A stretch of DNA of 64,000 nucleotides from Actinoplanes sp. L3-i22 (GCF_019704555.1 NZ_AP024745.1:1546001-1610000); one strand, 5' to 3'; positions 8,387-17,438 are shown, counted from the first letter of the stretch. The notes: generated by a model from the sequence alone, not told the origin. Numbers and translations: made by a program.

Positions 8387-8422
8387 AAAGGCACCTCCCG
8401 GCCGCGGCCGGGAGGTGCCTTT
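8387..8422. terminator. Bidirectional hairpin terminator
   Basis: AAAGGCACCTCCC (8387-8399) pairs with GGGAGGTGCCTTT (8410-8422), and the intervening GGCCGCGGCC is itself palindromic. The stem ends in A/T runs on both sides and serves the convergent carbonic anhydrase and the gene at 8442. Confidence 0.92.
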
Positions 8423-8441
8423 CCTACGTGGGTGGTGCCGC

Positions 8442-8768
8442 TCAGGCCTCGAAGACGCCGGCGTCGACGAGGCGCTTCTCGGCCGCGTCCCAGCCGTGCT
8501 CCGGGTTGGTGCTGTGCAGCGCGTTCAGCTCGGCGCGGATCTTGGTGCCGTGACCCGCACCGGCCAGCACCCGGATCTCCTCGACGAACGCGTCCGAGGT
8601 CGTCGAGAGGTGGGTGGTCTTGCCGTTGGTCAGGTTGCGCACGTAGGCGAAACGGCCGTTGGCGAGCGGGATGAGGTATTTGTACTCACCGAGCACGCTG
8701 AGGGCGCCACCGGTGCTCTGGCCGGCGCGGACTGATGCGCGGGCGGTCTTAGAGGTGTTGCTCGCCAC
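8442..8768 (-). CDS. Small conserved-looking protein of unknown function
   Basis: A protein of 108 residues starting at GTG 8768 behind AAGGAGT (6-nt spacing), so it is well supported as a gene. The N-terminus is Ser/Thr/Ala-rich and basic. The middle contains GEYKYLIPLANGRFAYVRN, followed by a mostly helical C-terminus ending WDAAEKRLVDAGVFEA. No signal peptide or membrane segment is seen. I do not recognise the family. It is transcribed away from the DUF3145 gene. Confidence 0.75.
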   Translation of the reverse strand: MASNTSKTARASVRAGQSTGGALSVLGEYKYLIPLANGRFAYVRNLTNGKTTHLSTTSDAFVEEIRVLAGAGHGTKIRAELNALHSTNPEHGWDAAEKRLVDAGVFEA

Positions 8769-8885
8769 GGCGGTACTCCTTGAGGAAAAGCTCGAGCAGA
8801 TAAAAAAGGCCACATCAACTCTACACGACAGCCTGCGAACCGTGCCGTCGGAGCAGGTACAGGCGTTGGACTCAATGTGCCACTA

Positions 8886-8904
8886 CGACTGTGTCCCACA
8901 GTCG
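8886..8904. promoter_or_regulatory. Perfect 8-3-8 palindrome upstream of DUF3145
   Basis: CGACTGTG (8886-8893) and CACAGTCG (8897-8904) are separated by TCC. It lies in the divergent promoter region between the genes at 8768 and 9014, about 110 bp from each start, and looks like a dimeric repressor site. Confidence 0.4.
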
Positions 8905-9013
8905 ATGTTGCGGATTCTCTGGCGCACCATCCGTACCAACCGGCATCATGGGACACGATCAACCGCGGTCGAGGTCGTAGGGGAAGACGCACCTCGGTCT
9001 CCGGGAGGTCACC

Positions 9014-9505
9014 GTGCCAACGTGTGGCGTCGTATACGTCCACTCAACCCCGCTCGCCGTGTGCCAGCACGTCGAATGGGCCATAGCGCGCGTCCTGACT
9101 GCGCCGGTCAATCTGCAATGGACCGTGCAGCAGGTCGATCCGAGCATGCGCCGAGCCGAGTGCAGCTGGACCGGACGCGCGGGAACTGGCGCCGAGCTGG
9201 CTGCTGCCCTCCGGCAGTGGCCCATGATCCGTTTCGAGGTGACCGAAGAGCCGAGTCCAGGGCTGGACGGCGAGCGTTTCATGCACGTCCCCGGTCGTGG
9301 GCTGTTCCACGGCACGATGGGCGCCTCGGGCGACATCCAGATCGGCGAGGACCGGCTGCGCGCCATCATGGCGTCCGCCCGGGCTCCCGAGGCGCTGGCG
9401 CATGCCCTGGAAAAGGCGCTGGGCACCGCCTGGGACGCGGAGCTGGAGCCGTACCGGTACGCCGGTGACGGCGCCCCGGTCACGCTGCTGACCCGAGTCG
9501 GATAG
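9014..9505 (+). CDS. DUF3145 family protein
   Basis: A protein of 163 residues resembling the DUF3145 family, a conserved actinobacterial protein of unknown function often found near the FAS-II genes. Recognisable stretches are GVVYVHSTPLAVCQHVEWA near the N-terminus, LRQWPMIRFEVTEEPS in the middle, and WDAELEPYRYAGDGAPV at the C-terminus. GGGAGGT lies 4 nt before GTG 9014. No signal peptide. Its position near fabF matches the gene order I recall from Streptomyces, although a GH3 gene intervenes here. Confidence 0.85.
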   Translation: MPTCGVVYVHSTPLAVCQHVEWAIARVLTAPVNLQWTVQQVDPSMRRAECSWTGRAGTGAELAAALRQWPMIRFEVTEEPSPGLDGERFMHVPGRGLFHGTMGASGDIQIGEDRLRAIMASARAPEALAHALEKALGTAWDAELEPYRYAGDGAPVTLLTRVG

Positions 9506-9541
9506 GGGATCGCGTGGCAACTTTCCGCGCGACCTGATTCG

Positions 9542-11281
9542 ATGGCGGTCGTGAAAAAGTTGTCCCGTGTCGCATTTGTCGCTCCGCTGCTCCTGCTCGC
9601 CGGAGCTTGCGGGGACGACACCAAGGCACCACCGGCCCCACCCGACGCCGCTCCGGTCGCGTCCGCCGCCTCCGGCCCGGTCTCCGAGTCGGGGTCCGCG
9701 CTGTCCGCTGATCCGGTGGTGCGGGCGGCCGAGACGGTCGCCCGGCTCAGCGACGAGGACCTGGCCGGCCAGGTGCTGATGCCCTATGCGTACGGCGGCT
9801 CGGCCACCCGGGTCGACCCGGGCTCGGCGGCCGGCAACCGGAAGCTGGCCGGCGTGGACACCCCGGCCCAGATGATCGCCAAGTACAAGCTGGGCGGCCT
9901 GATCCTGGTCTCGTTCACCCAGAACGACCCGACCGGCCGGACGAATCCCACGTCGAACGTGGAGGACCCGAAGCAGGTCCGGGCCCTCACCGGCGGGCTC
10001 CAGGAGGCCGCGCGGCAGCTCCCGGCCGCCGCCCCGCTGATGATCGGCACCGACCAGGAATTCGGCGTGGTGACGCGGATCACCGAGGGCGTCACCGCGC
10101 TGCCCTCGGCGCTCGCCATCGGCGCGGCCGGCCGGCCCGACCTGACCGAGGCGGCCTGGCGCGCGGCCGGCGAGGAACTGGCCGCGATGGGCATCACGGT
10201 CGACTTCGCCCCGGTCGCCGACACGCTCGGCCCGGCCGGCAGCGCGGTGATCGGCTCCCGGTCCTACGGGTCGGACCCGGCCGCCAACGCCACCCAGGTC
10301 GCCGCCGCCGTCCGCGGCCTGCAGGGCGCCGGGGTCGCCGCCGCCCTCAAGCACTTCCCGGGCCACGGGCACACCAACGGCGACAGCCACGAGGTGCTGC
10401 CGGTGATCAAGCAGAGCGCGGCCGCCTGGCGGGCCCAGGACCTGCCGCCGTTCAAGTCCGGCGTGGACGCCGGCGCCGGCGTGGTGATGTCCGGCCACCT
10501 GGACCTGGAGGCGGTCGACAAGGGCGTGGCCGCGACGTTCTCGCACAAGCTGATGACCGACGTGCTGCGCGGCGAGCTGAAGTTCGGCGGGGTGGCGATC
10601 ACCGACGCGATGAACATGGAGCCGGCGATGAAGTGGCCGCCCGGCGAGGCCGCGGTCCGCGCCCTGAACGCGGGCAACGACATGCTGCTCATGCCGCCGG
10701 ACATCGGCGCCGCCCGGGACGGCATCGTGGCCGGCCTGAAGAACGGCACGCTCAAGCGCGAGCGGCTGATCGAGGCGGTCAACCGGATCCTCACGCTGAA
10801 GTTCCGGACCGCGGCCGCCGCCCAGCCCGACCTCTCGGTGGTCGGCGCGGACGAGCACCTGCAGTCGGTCGCCGCGCTGGACGCCGCCTCGGTCACCGTG
10901 CTGCGCGGGGGCTGTGCCGGGCCGCTGGTCACCGGGCCGGTCACGGTGACCGCGCCGTCGTCCCGCGAGGTGGCCCGGGTCGCCCTGGTCAAGGCGTTGC
11001 AGGCGGCCGGCGTGCCGGTGCAGGCCGCCAACGGCGCGGAGATCCGCCTGGTGGGGTACGGCGACAAACCCGTCGACCTGTCCCCGACCGCGCCGATGAC
11101 GGTCGTGATGGACCTGCCCGGGATCCTCGCCTACGCCAAGTCGCCGACGCTGCTGGCGACGTACTCGTCGAGCCGGCAGTCGATGGCCGCGCTCGCCGAC
11201 GTGATCGCCGGCCGGGCCACGGCGCCGGGAAAGTCCCCGATCGCGGTCGCCGGCCTGCCCCGCAGCGCCTGCGCCAGATGA
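9542..11281 (+). CDS. Secreted lipoprotein glycoside hydrolase family 3 (beta-N-acetylhexosaminidase type)
   Basis: A protein of 579 residues. The signal peptide ends in a lipobox, LLAGAC, so it is an exported lipoprotein. The GH3 core carries the NagZ signature KHFPGHGHTNGDSHEVLP, whose Asp-His pair is the general acid/base of this subfamily, and the nucleophile Asp in AITDAMNMEP. It probably removes N-acetylglucosamine from muropeptides or chitin fragments outside the membrane. No ribosome site precedes ATG 9542; GTG 9551 is an alternative. The C-terminal third (after about residue 440) is a less conserved extension. Confidence 0.9.
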   Translation: MAVVKKLSRVAFVAPLLLLAGACGDDTKAPPAPPDAAPVASAASGPVSESGSALSADPVVRAAETVARLSDEDLAGQVLMPYAYGGSATRVDPGSAAGNRKLAGVDTPAQMIAKYKLGGLILVSFTQNDPTGRTNPTSNVEDPKQVRALTGGLQEAARQLPAAAPLMIGTDQEFGVVTRITEGVTALPSALAIGAAGRPDLTEAAWRAAGEELAAMGITVDFAPVADTLGPAGSAVIGSRSYGSDPAANATQVAAAVRGLQGAGVAAALKHFPGHGHTNGDSHEVLPVIKQSAAAWRAQDLPPFKSGVDAGAGVVMSGHLDLEAVDKGVAATFSHKLMTDVLRGELKFGGVAITDAMNMEPAMKWPPGEAAVRALNAGNDMLLMPPDIGAARDGIVAGLKNGTLKRERLIEAVNRILTLKFRTAAAAQPDLSVVGADEHLQSVAALDAASVTVLRGGCAGPLVTGPVTVTAPSSREVARVALVKALQAAGVPVQAANGAEIRLVGYGDKPVDLSPTAPMTVVMDLPGILAYAKSPTLLATYSSSRQSMAALADVIAGRATAPGKSPIAVAGLPRSACAR

Positions 11282-11283
11282 CG

Positions 11284-11320
11284 ACGGAGCCGTGATCCCT
11301 GGCCGGGATCACGGCTCCGT
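11284..11320. terminator. Bidirectional terminator between the GH3 gene and fabF
   Basis: ACGGAGCCGTGATCCC (11284-11299) pairs perfectly with GGGATCACGGCTCCGT (11305-11320) around a 5-nt loop, and TTT follows on the plus strand. It lies between the convergent stops of the GH3 gene and fabF. Confidence 0.95.
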
Positions 11321-11342
11321 TTCAGCTACGCGTCAGAAGAGC

Positions 11343-12569
11343 TCAGGGGCGCGTGAAGATCAGGGCCACGTTGTGACCGCCGAAGCCGAACGAGTTGTTC
11401 ATCGCCGCCGGGATGTCGAGCGGACGGGCCTTGTGCGCCGCCACGTCGAGATCCAGCCGGTCGTCCGGGTCGTCGAGGTTGATGGTCGGGGGGACCACGC
11501 TGTCACGGATCGCCAGGATCGTGGCGATCGACTCCAGTGCTCCGGCCGCGCCCAGCAGGTGCCCGGTCATCGACTTCGTCGAGGTGATCACCGGGTGACT
11601 GCCGATAGCGGTCCGGATGCCGAGGACCTCGCCCATGTCGCCGGCCGGGGTCGACGTCGCGTGGGCGTTCACGTGCACGATGTCGGCGCCGGTCAGACCG
11701 GCGTCGCGGATCGCCATCGCCATGGCCCGGATCCCGCCCTTGCACTCCGGGTCGGGCTGGACGATGTCGTAGCCGTCCGAGGTGATCCCGGCACCGGCGA
11801 GACGGGCGTACACGGTGGCCCCGCGGGCCGCCGCGTGATCGGCACGCTCCAGGATCAGCGCGCCGGCCCCCTCACCGAGGACGAAGCCGTCCCGGTTGCG
11901 GTCCCACGGCCGGGACGCCCGCTCCGGATCGTCGTTGCGCGTCGACATGGCGCGCATCGAGGCGAAACCGGCGATCGGCAGCGGGTGGATCACGGCCTCG
12001 GTGCTGCCGGCCACCACCACGTCGGCACGACCGGCCCGGATCAGGTCGAGACCCAGGGCGACCGCCTCGGCGCCGGTGGCACAGGCACTGGCCATCGCCC
12101 GGACCCCGGCCCGGGCGCCGACCTCGAGCCCGACGTAGGCCGCCGGGCCGTTCGGCATGAGCATCGGCACGGTGTGCGGGCTGACCCGCCGCGGGCCGGA
12201 CTTCTCCAGGATGTCGTCCTGGTCGAGCAGGGTGATCGCGCCACCGATGCCGCTGCCGAAGCTGACCGCGAGACGCTCCGGGTCCAGCCCGGTGCCCTCC
12301 AGACCGGAATCGGCCCAGGCCTGCTTGGCGGCGACGATGGCCATCGCCTCACTGCGGTCCAGCCGCCGCATCCGGACCCGGTCGAGAATCTCCGACGGGT
12401 CCACCGCGATCTGCGCGGCGATGCGAACGGTGAGCTGCCCGGCCCACTCCTGAGTGAGCGGACTCACCCCGGAGCGGCCGGCGAGCATGGCGTCCCAGGT
12501 GGACGCGACGTCCCCGCCCAGCGGGGTCGTCGCGCCGAGCCCGGTGACGACGACGTCGACAGTGCTCAT
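11343..12569 (-). CDS. fabF: 3-oxoacyl-ACP synthase II
   Basis: A protein of 408 residues and the last gene of the FAS-II operon. The catalytic triad is visible: Cys in ASACATGAEA, His in NAHATSTPAGD and His in MTGHLLGAAG. The C-terminal NNSFGFGGHN is also typical. It elongates acyl-ACP by condensing with malonyl-ACP. ATG 12569 follows the acpP stop by 1 nt (TGACATG), so it is translated by coupling; there is no separate ribosome site. Confidence 0.96.
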   Translation of the reverse strand: MSTVDVVVTGLGATTPLGGDVASTWDAMLAGRSGVSPLTQEWAGQLTVRIAAQIAVDPSEILDRVRMRRLDRSEAMAIVAAKQAWADSGLEGTGLDPERLAVSFGSGIGGAITLLDQDDILEKSGPRRVSPHTVPMLMPNGPAAYVGLEVGARAGVRAMASACATGAEAVALGLDLIRAGRADVVVAGSTEAVIHPLPIAGFASMRAMSTRNDDPERASRPWDRNRDGFVLGEGAGALILERADHAAARGATVYARLAGAGITSDGYDIVQPDPECKGGIRAMAMAIRDAGLTGADIVHVNAHATSTPAGDMGEVLGIRTAIGSHPVITSTKSMTGHLLGAAGALESIATILAIRDSVVPPTINLDDPDDRLDLDVAAHKARPLDIPAAMNNSFGFGGHNVALIFTRP

Positions 12570-12570
12570 G

Positions 12571-12813
12571 TCAGGCGTTCGCCTCGATGTAGGTGACCGC
12601 GTCACCGACGGTCTTCAGGTTCTGCACCTCGTTGTCCGGGATCTTGACGCCGAACTTCTCCTCGGCCGCCACCACGACCTCGACCATCGACAGCGAGTCG
12701 ACGTCCAGGTCGTCGGTGAACGACTTGCCCTCGGCGACGTCGTCCGGGTTCACTCCGGCGACCTCCTCGAGGATCTCGCCGAGGCCCGAGGTGATCTCTT
12801 CACGAGTAGCCAT
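12571..12813 (-). CDS. acpP: Acyl carrier protein
   Basis: A protein of 80 residues, acidic and helical. The phosphopantetheine site is Ser40 in DVDSLSMVE. It carries the growing chain for FabD, FabH and FabF encoded around it. ATG 12813 has GAGAGGAAA about 12 nt upstream. Confidence 0.97.
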   Translation of the reverse strand: MATREEITSGLGEILEEVAGVNPDDVAEGKSFTDDLDVDSLSMVEVVVAAEEKFGVKIPDNEVQNLKTVGDAVTYIEANA

Positions 12814-12870
12814 GTTGGTGTTTTTCCTCTCGAAACTGACTTGTCTGACAAATATCCGGGCAGGCGCCGC

Positions 12871-13824
12871 TCACGGGCAGCGGATGACCTGGCCGGCGTA
12901 GGTGAGGCCACCGCCGAAGCCGAACAGCAGCACCGGTGCCCCGGAGGGGATCTCCCGGCGCTCGATCAGCTTGGACAGGGCCAGCGGCACACTCGCCGCG
13001 GAGGTGTTGCCGGACTCGATCAGGTCCTTGGCGACGATCGCGTCCGGGCTCAGGCCCAGCCGCTTCACGATGCCGTCGATGATCCGGGTGTTCGCCTGGT
13101 GCGGCACGAACGCGGCCAGCTCGGACGGCAGGACACCGGCGCGCTTGCAGGCCTCGATCGCGAACGGGGCGAGCTCGGTGGTCGCCCAGCGGAAGACGAT
13201 CTGGCCCTCCTGCTCGATGTACGGCCGCCAGCCCTCGATCCGCAGCACGTCGCCCTTGTCCGGGGCGGAACCCCAGAGCACCGGGCCGACGCCGGGCTCC
13301 TCGCCGTCCGGCACCCCGGTCATCACCGCGGCGCCGGCACCGTCGCCGAACAGGACCGCGGTCTTGCGGTCCGACCAGTCGGTGACGTCGGAGAGCTTCT
13401 CCGCGCCGATCACGATGGCGTTGCGGGCGGCGCCGGCGCGGATCGCGTGGTCCGCGCTGCCGACCGCGTAGGAGAAGCCCGAGCAGGCGGTGTTCAGGTC
13501 GTACGCCGCCGGGGCGGCGATGCCCAGCTTGTGCGCCACCCGGGTGGCGACGTTCGGGCAGCGGTCGATCGACGAGCAGGTCGCGACGATGACCAGGTCG
13601 ATGTCGGCGGCGGTCAGGCCGGACGCGGCCAGCGCCTTCTCGGCGGCGAAGCCGGCCATGTCGGCGACCGACTCGGTGTCGGTGGCGATCCGCCGCTCGG
13701 CGATGCCGACCCGGCTGCGGATCCACTCGTCGTTGGTGTCCAGAGTCCTGGTCAGGTCTTCGTTGGTGACCACGCGCGAGGGCTGGTAGTGGCCCATCGC
13801 GACGATGCGGGAACCCGCTGTCAT
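12871..13824 (-). CDS. fabH: 3-oxoacyl-ACP synthase III
   Basis: A protein of 317 residues. The catalytic triad is Cys in LNTACSGFSYA, His in FVPHQANTRI and Asn in ESGNTSAASVP. It primes fatty-acid synthesis by condensing a short acyl-CoA with malonyl-ACP; in actinomycetes these are often branched starters. AAGGAGGAACG precedes ATG 13824, a strong ribosome site. Confidence 0.96.
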   Translation of the reverse strand: MTAGSRIVAMGHYQPSRVVTNEDLTRTLDTNDEWIRSRVGIAERRIATDTESVADMAGFAAEKALAASGLTAADIDLVIVATCSSIDRCPNVATRVAHKLGIAAPAAYDLNTACSGFSYAVGSADHAIRAGAARNAIVIGAEKLSDVTDWSDRKTAVLFGDGAGAAVMTGVPDGEEPGVGPVLWGSAPDKGDVLRIEGWRPYIEQEGQIVFRWATTELAPFAIEACKRAGVLPSELAAFVPHQANTRIIDGIVKRLGLSPDAIVAKDLIESGNTSAASVPLALSKLIERREIPSGAPVLLFGFGGGLTYAGQVIRCP

Positions 13825-13853
13825 CGTTCCTCCTTCGGTCGCGACTGCGCGCG

Positions 13854-14783
13854 TCAGTGCTGTGGCATGGCGTGCCGGGCGATCAGATCGCGCGCGGCGG
13901 GCAGGTCGTCCGGCGTGTTCAGCGTGACGATCTCGGGCGCACGGGCGCCCTTCATCTCACGCCTGACCAGGCCGGCCAGGGTGCCGGCCGGGGGCAGCTC
14001 GATGACCGCGGTGACGCCGAGACCCTTGAGTGTGCTCATGCACAGGTCCCACCGGACACCGGCGGTGATCTGGCGGACCAGGCGGTCGAGCATGTCGCGC
14101 CCGCCCGCCACGGCCGTGCCGTCCAGGTTCGACAACAGCGTCCGGGCCGGGTCGGTGACGGTCGTTTTCGCGGCGACCGCGGCGAGCGCGGTCTCGGCGG
14201 GCGCCATGAACGGGGTGTGGAAGGCTCCGGCCACCGCGAGCGCGATCACCCGGGCCTTGGCCGGCGGGGCGGCCGCGAACTCGGCCAGCCCGTCCAGCGC
14301 GCCGGCCGCGACGATCTGGCCGGCGCCGTTGCGGTTGGCCGGGTGCAGCCCGTGCTTCTCGATCGTGGCGACCACCTCGTCCGGGTCGCCGCCGAGCACG
14401 GCGGACATCCCGGTCGGCGCGAGCGCGCAGGCGGCGGCCATCTCCCGGCCGCGGACGCCGGCCAGGGTGATCGCGTCCTCCGGGGTCAGCACCCCGGCGA
14501 TCGAGGCGGCGCCCAGCTCACCGACGCTGTGACCGGCGACCACGCCGACCCGCTCCAGCGGTAGCTGGGCGGCGGCGAGCAGGGCCGCGGCGACCAGCAG
14601 CGGCTGGGTCCGGGCGGTGTCCTTGATCTCCTCGGCGTCCGCGTCGGTGCCGAGGTGCACCAGGTCGACCCCGGCGAGCGCGGACCACGCGGTGAGGCGG
14701 TCCTTGGCACCGGGGAGTTCGAGCCAGGAGTTCAGGAAGCCGGGCTTCTGGGAACCCTGGCCGGGTGAGAGTACGGCGAGCAC
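13854..14783 (-). CDS. fabD: Malonyl-CoA:ACP transacylase
   Basis: A protein of 309 residues. GQGSQKPGF at the N-terminus and the nucleophile elbow VAGHSVGELGA identify the acyltransferase; the catalytic His lies in the FHTPFM segment. First gene of the fabD-fabH-acpP-fabF operon. The start is GTG 14783 (MLAVLSPGQG), with GGAAGAG about 10 nt upstream. A perfect palindrome lies 69 nt upstream in the promoter region. Confidence 0.95.
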   Translation of the reverse strand: MLAVLSPGQGSQKPGFLNSWLELPGAKDRLTAWSALAGVDLVHLGTDADAEEIKDTARTQPLLVAAALLAAAQLPLERVGVVAGHSVGELGAASIAGVLTPEDAITLAGVRGREMAAACALAPTGMSAVLGGDPDEVVATIEKHGLHPANRNGAGQIVAAGALDGLAEFAAAPPAKARVIALAVAGAFHTPFMAPAETALAAVAAKTTVTDPARTLLSNLDGTAVAGGRDMLDRLVRQITAGVRWDLCMSTLKGLGVTAVIELPPAGTLAGLVRREMKGARAPEIVTLNTPDDLPAARDLIARHAMPQH

Positions 14784-14851
14784 GTCTTCGACTCTTCCGG
14801 ATCGGGAGGCGTTCCGGGGTTGCCGGGCGCGACCAAACCCTACGACAGACC

Positions 14852-14868
14852 TTGTAGGTTCCCTACAA
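14852..14868. promoter_or_regulatory. Probable FAS-II operon operator
   Basis: TTGTAGG (14852-14858) and CCTACAA (14862-14868) form a perfect 7-3-7 palindrome in the 154-bp gap between fasR and fabD. A half-site-like CCCTACGA lies at 14838-14845. The position and the adjacent regulator make it a candidate FasR site; this is not shown. Confidence 0.6.
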
Positions 14869-14937
14869 AACGGGGGTAAGGTTGCACCGATTAGGCACCA
14901 TTTGGACCGCTGGTCGTTAGAGGTTAATCCCTGTGAC

Positions 14938-16146
14938 TCATGTCGCAGGGTCGAGACGCCCGATGCTCAGCGCCATCCGCAACGCGAAGGCGTCCCGCCC
15001 GTCCAGCGGGGACAGCGCGGTGACCTCGGCCACCCGGCGCAGGCGGTAGCGGACCGTGTTGGGATGCACGTAGAGCTCGCGCGCCGCACTCTCCAGTACC
15101 CCGCCGGCCGCGAAGAATGCGTCGAGCGTCTCCAGCAGGGCGCCACCGGCCCGGGTCAGCGCCGCGTACACGTCGTTGCGGAGCTTGCGGCGCGCGTCCA
15201 GATCGCCGGCCAGGGCCCGCTCGGGCAGCAGGTCGTCGGCGGCGACCGGGGTCGGCGCGCCCGGCCAGGCCGGTGCGGCGCGGAAGCCGGCCAGTGCCGC
15301 CCGGGCCGACTCGGTGGCCTGCTCCAGGGCCGGCACGGCCGGGCCGACCACGATCGGGCCCTCGCCGAAGCCGGAGCGCAGCGCGGCCGCGGTGGCCACC
15401 GGATCGGTCGCGCCGCCGACCACCGCCACCAGCCGGTCGCCGTGCACCCCGCCGATCACCTCGAGCCGGGCCCGCCGGGCGGCCCGGTAGAGCGCGTGCA
15501 GCACCGCGGTGATGTCGCCGCCGGGGGAGCGGCCCACCACCACCGCGACCGGCGGCGAGTCCACCCAGCCCAGCGCGCCGGCCCGGCTGGCCAGCACGTC
15601 CTGCGAGTCGCCGCGCAGCAGCGCGTCGACCAGCATCGCCTGCAGCCGCGCGTCCCACGCGCCGCGGGACTCGGCGGCCCGGGCGTAGACCCGCGCGGCC
15701 GAGAACGCGATCTCCCGGGAGAACCGCAGGATCGCCTGGAGCAGCAGGGCGGTCTCGCCCTTGCCGGCGAAGCCGGGCACCTCGGCCTCGGCCACGTCGA
15801 TCGTCACCTTGATCAGCTGGACGGTCTGGGTCAGCGTGATCGCCCGGGCCAGCGCGCGCGGCGCCGCCGCGAACACCTCGTCGGAGATCTCCTGGGTGCT
15901 GGCCGCGACGGTGGCGCCGGACCGCAGCCACTCCACGAGCGACCGGACGCCGGCCTGTGCGACGAGCATCACCCAGGACCGCTGATCGGCCGGCAGGGCC
16001 CGGAACCACGGCAGCGTCTCGTCCATCCGGGCCACCGCGGAGCTCGCGAGGGCCCCGGCGTGCCGCTCGATCCGGCGCAACGTCGCAGGTTGCAGCGGGT
16101 TCGCCGGGGTTTCCGGCGACGGTTCGGTGATTCGGCTGTCCGCCAC
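14938..16146 (-). CDS. fasR: PucR-family transcriptional regulator of fatty-acid synthesis (FasR type)
   Basis: A protein of 402 residues. The C-terminus has the PucR helix-turn-helix, with ARELYVHPNTVRYRLRRVAE matching the CdaR/PucR DNA-binding domain. The middle (about 190-300) is the GGDEF-like domain of this family. Position directly upstream of fabD on the same strand is as in Streptomyces, where FasR activates the fab genes. The start MADSRITEPS is ATG 16146. There is no membrane segment. Confidence 0.88.
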   Translation of the reverse strand: MADSRITEPSPETPANPLQPATLRRIERHAGALASSAVARMDETLPWFRALPADQRSWVMLVAQAGVRSLVEWLRSGATVAASTQEISDEVFAAAPRALARAITLTQTVQLIKVTIDVAEAEVPGFAGKGETALLLQAILRFSREIAFSAARVYARAAESRGAWDARLQAMLVDALLRGDSQDVLASRAGALGWVDSPPVAVVVGRSPGGDITAVLHALYRAARRARLEVIGGVHGDRLVAVVGGATDPVATAAALRSGFGEGPIVVGPAVPALEQATESARAALAGFRAAPAWPGAPTPVAADDLLPERALAGDLDARRKLRNDVYAALTRAGGALLETLDAFFAAGGVLESAARELYVHPNTVRYRLRRVAEVTALSPLDGRDAFALRMALSIGRLDPAT

Positions 16147-16352
16147 GCGCCCAGAGTGGCACGCCGCCTTCGGCTGACGCGAACCGCGCCTGTTTCATAC
16201 TTTTTATGACATTTGTCGGGTGTAGCGGTGCGCCTCTACCCCGATTCCGGTCGGTGACCTGGCATCGTGTGCTCCGGGCCGGAGCCTTCAGCCGGTGCCG
16301 GGCGTGCCGATGAAGAGACGGTGCCGAACAAACCGATGATCGAGGAGGGGAG

Positions 16353-16568
16353 ATGATGGACCGCGACGACACCACCCGTGCCGAAATCGATCCCGCCCTT
16401 GAGGACCTGCCAGCGGTCGCCGACGAGGAGCCGATCGTCGTGTCGGAGCCGGGCCGGGTCGGCTGCCGCACCGAGTTGCGGGGCTGGGCGGGCGCTCATC
16501 TGCACGGCGCCGTGCGACCACGCCGCCGGGCTGCCGGCCGCGGTCGGCCGCCGGGCCGCTGGTGCTGA
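16353..16568 (+). CDS. Small orphan ORF, possibly a decayed gene
   Basis: A frame of 71 codons with a very good ribosome site (GAGGAGGGG, 2-6 nt before ATG 16353 / ATG 16356). Codons 1-35 have typical high third-position GC and encode an acidic stretch (DPALEDLPAVADEEPIVV). The second half is Arg/Gly/Pro-rich and looks like out-of-frame DNA, suggesting a frameshifted remnant or a very short real protein. Function unknown. Confidence 0.4.
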   Translation: MMDRDDTTRAEIDPALEDLPAVADEEPIVVSEPGRVGCRTELRGWAGAHLHGAVRPRRRAAGRGRPPGRWC

Positions 16569-16581
16569 GGATCTGAAGCCG

Positions 16582-16610
16582 CGCGCATCGCTTTCCTCGA
16601 GCGATGCGCG
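16582..16610. terminator. Hairpin after the small ORF
   Basis: CGCGCATCGCT (16582-16592) pairs perfectly with AGCGATGCGCG (16600-16610) around a 7-nt loop. No T-run. It lies about 15 nt after the small ORF stop. Confidence 0.65.
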
Positions 16611-16817
16611 GCGGTCGCGCTTCGTTTCGCGCTTCGCGCCTGCTTCGGTACGGCGTGAGCACCGCCCTCGGCGTCGCGTTTTCCGTGCCACCCGCCGTCC
16701 GCCCGGTGCCGCCCGCGCACTCCGCGTGGCCGGTGCCGTCACTCCGTTGGGTGAGTGGGAGGGGTGGTCCGGGCGCGTTTCGACTACCGGAGTGCCCGGG
16801 CTGGCCACGGTTGACCG

Positions 16818-17438
16818 ATGGACGACAAGAGACGGCTGATCCTGGACCAGGCGCTCGCGTTGGTGGACGAGCGCGGACTGGCCGCCATGTCGATGCGAGC
16901 GGTCGCCGAACGGGTCGGGCTCACCTCGATGGCGCTCTACCCCTATGTCGGCGGCAAGGACGCCCTCCTCGACGGCCTCGTCGACCTGCTGCACCTGGAA
17001 CTGGGCAGAGCCGGGGCCGGGGCGTGGACGGCGGCGGACCTCGACTGGCGGAAGCGGCTGCGGGCGCTGGGCCGGGCGGTGCGCGCGCTGGCTCACGCCC
17101 ACCCCAGTGCCTTCCCGCTGCTGCTGAACCGCTCCGCGGCCGGCGCCTCGGCGTCCTGGCTGACCGCCGCGCTGCGCGGCATCCTGCACGACGCCGGGGT
17201 GCGTGACGCCGAGGTTCCCCGGCTGGCCCGGATGATCTGCGCGTTCCTGCTCGGCTACACCACCGGCGAGGTCACCGGCGGCCTCCCCGAACTTCTCCCG
17301 GCCGCACCCGAGGACAGCGCGCCCGGATCCGAGGATCCGGCCGCCGCCCACCGGACGACGGAATTCGACGCGGACCTGGATGATCTGGTCGATCTGGTGG
17401 CGAATGCCGTTTGTCCTCGCGTGGATGATCGCGGCTGA
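16818..17438 (+). CDS. TetR-family transcriptional regulator
   Basis: A protein of 206 residues. The N-terminal helix-turn-helix reads MRAVAERVGLTSMALYPYVG (residues about 25-45), typical of TetR proteins; the C-terminal ligand domain is of the tetracycline-repressor-like TetR_C type. No ribosome site is clear before ATG 16818. Neither neighbour is an obvious target: on the left a small ORF, on the right a convergent secreted protein. Confidence 0.9.
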   Translation: MDDKRRLILDQALALVDERGLAAMSMRAVAERVGLTSMALYPYVGGKDALLDGLVDLLHLELGRAGAGAWTAADLDWRKRLRALGRAVRALAHAHPSAFPLLLNRSAAGASASWLTAALRGILHDAGVRDAEVPRLARMICAFLLGYTTGEVTGGLPELLPAAPEDSAPGSEDPAAAHRTTEFDADLDDLVDLVANAVCPRVDDRG

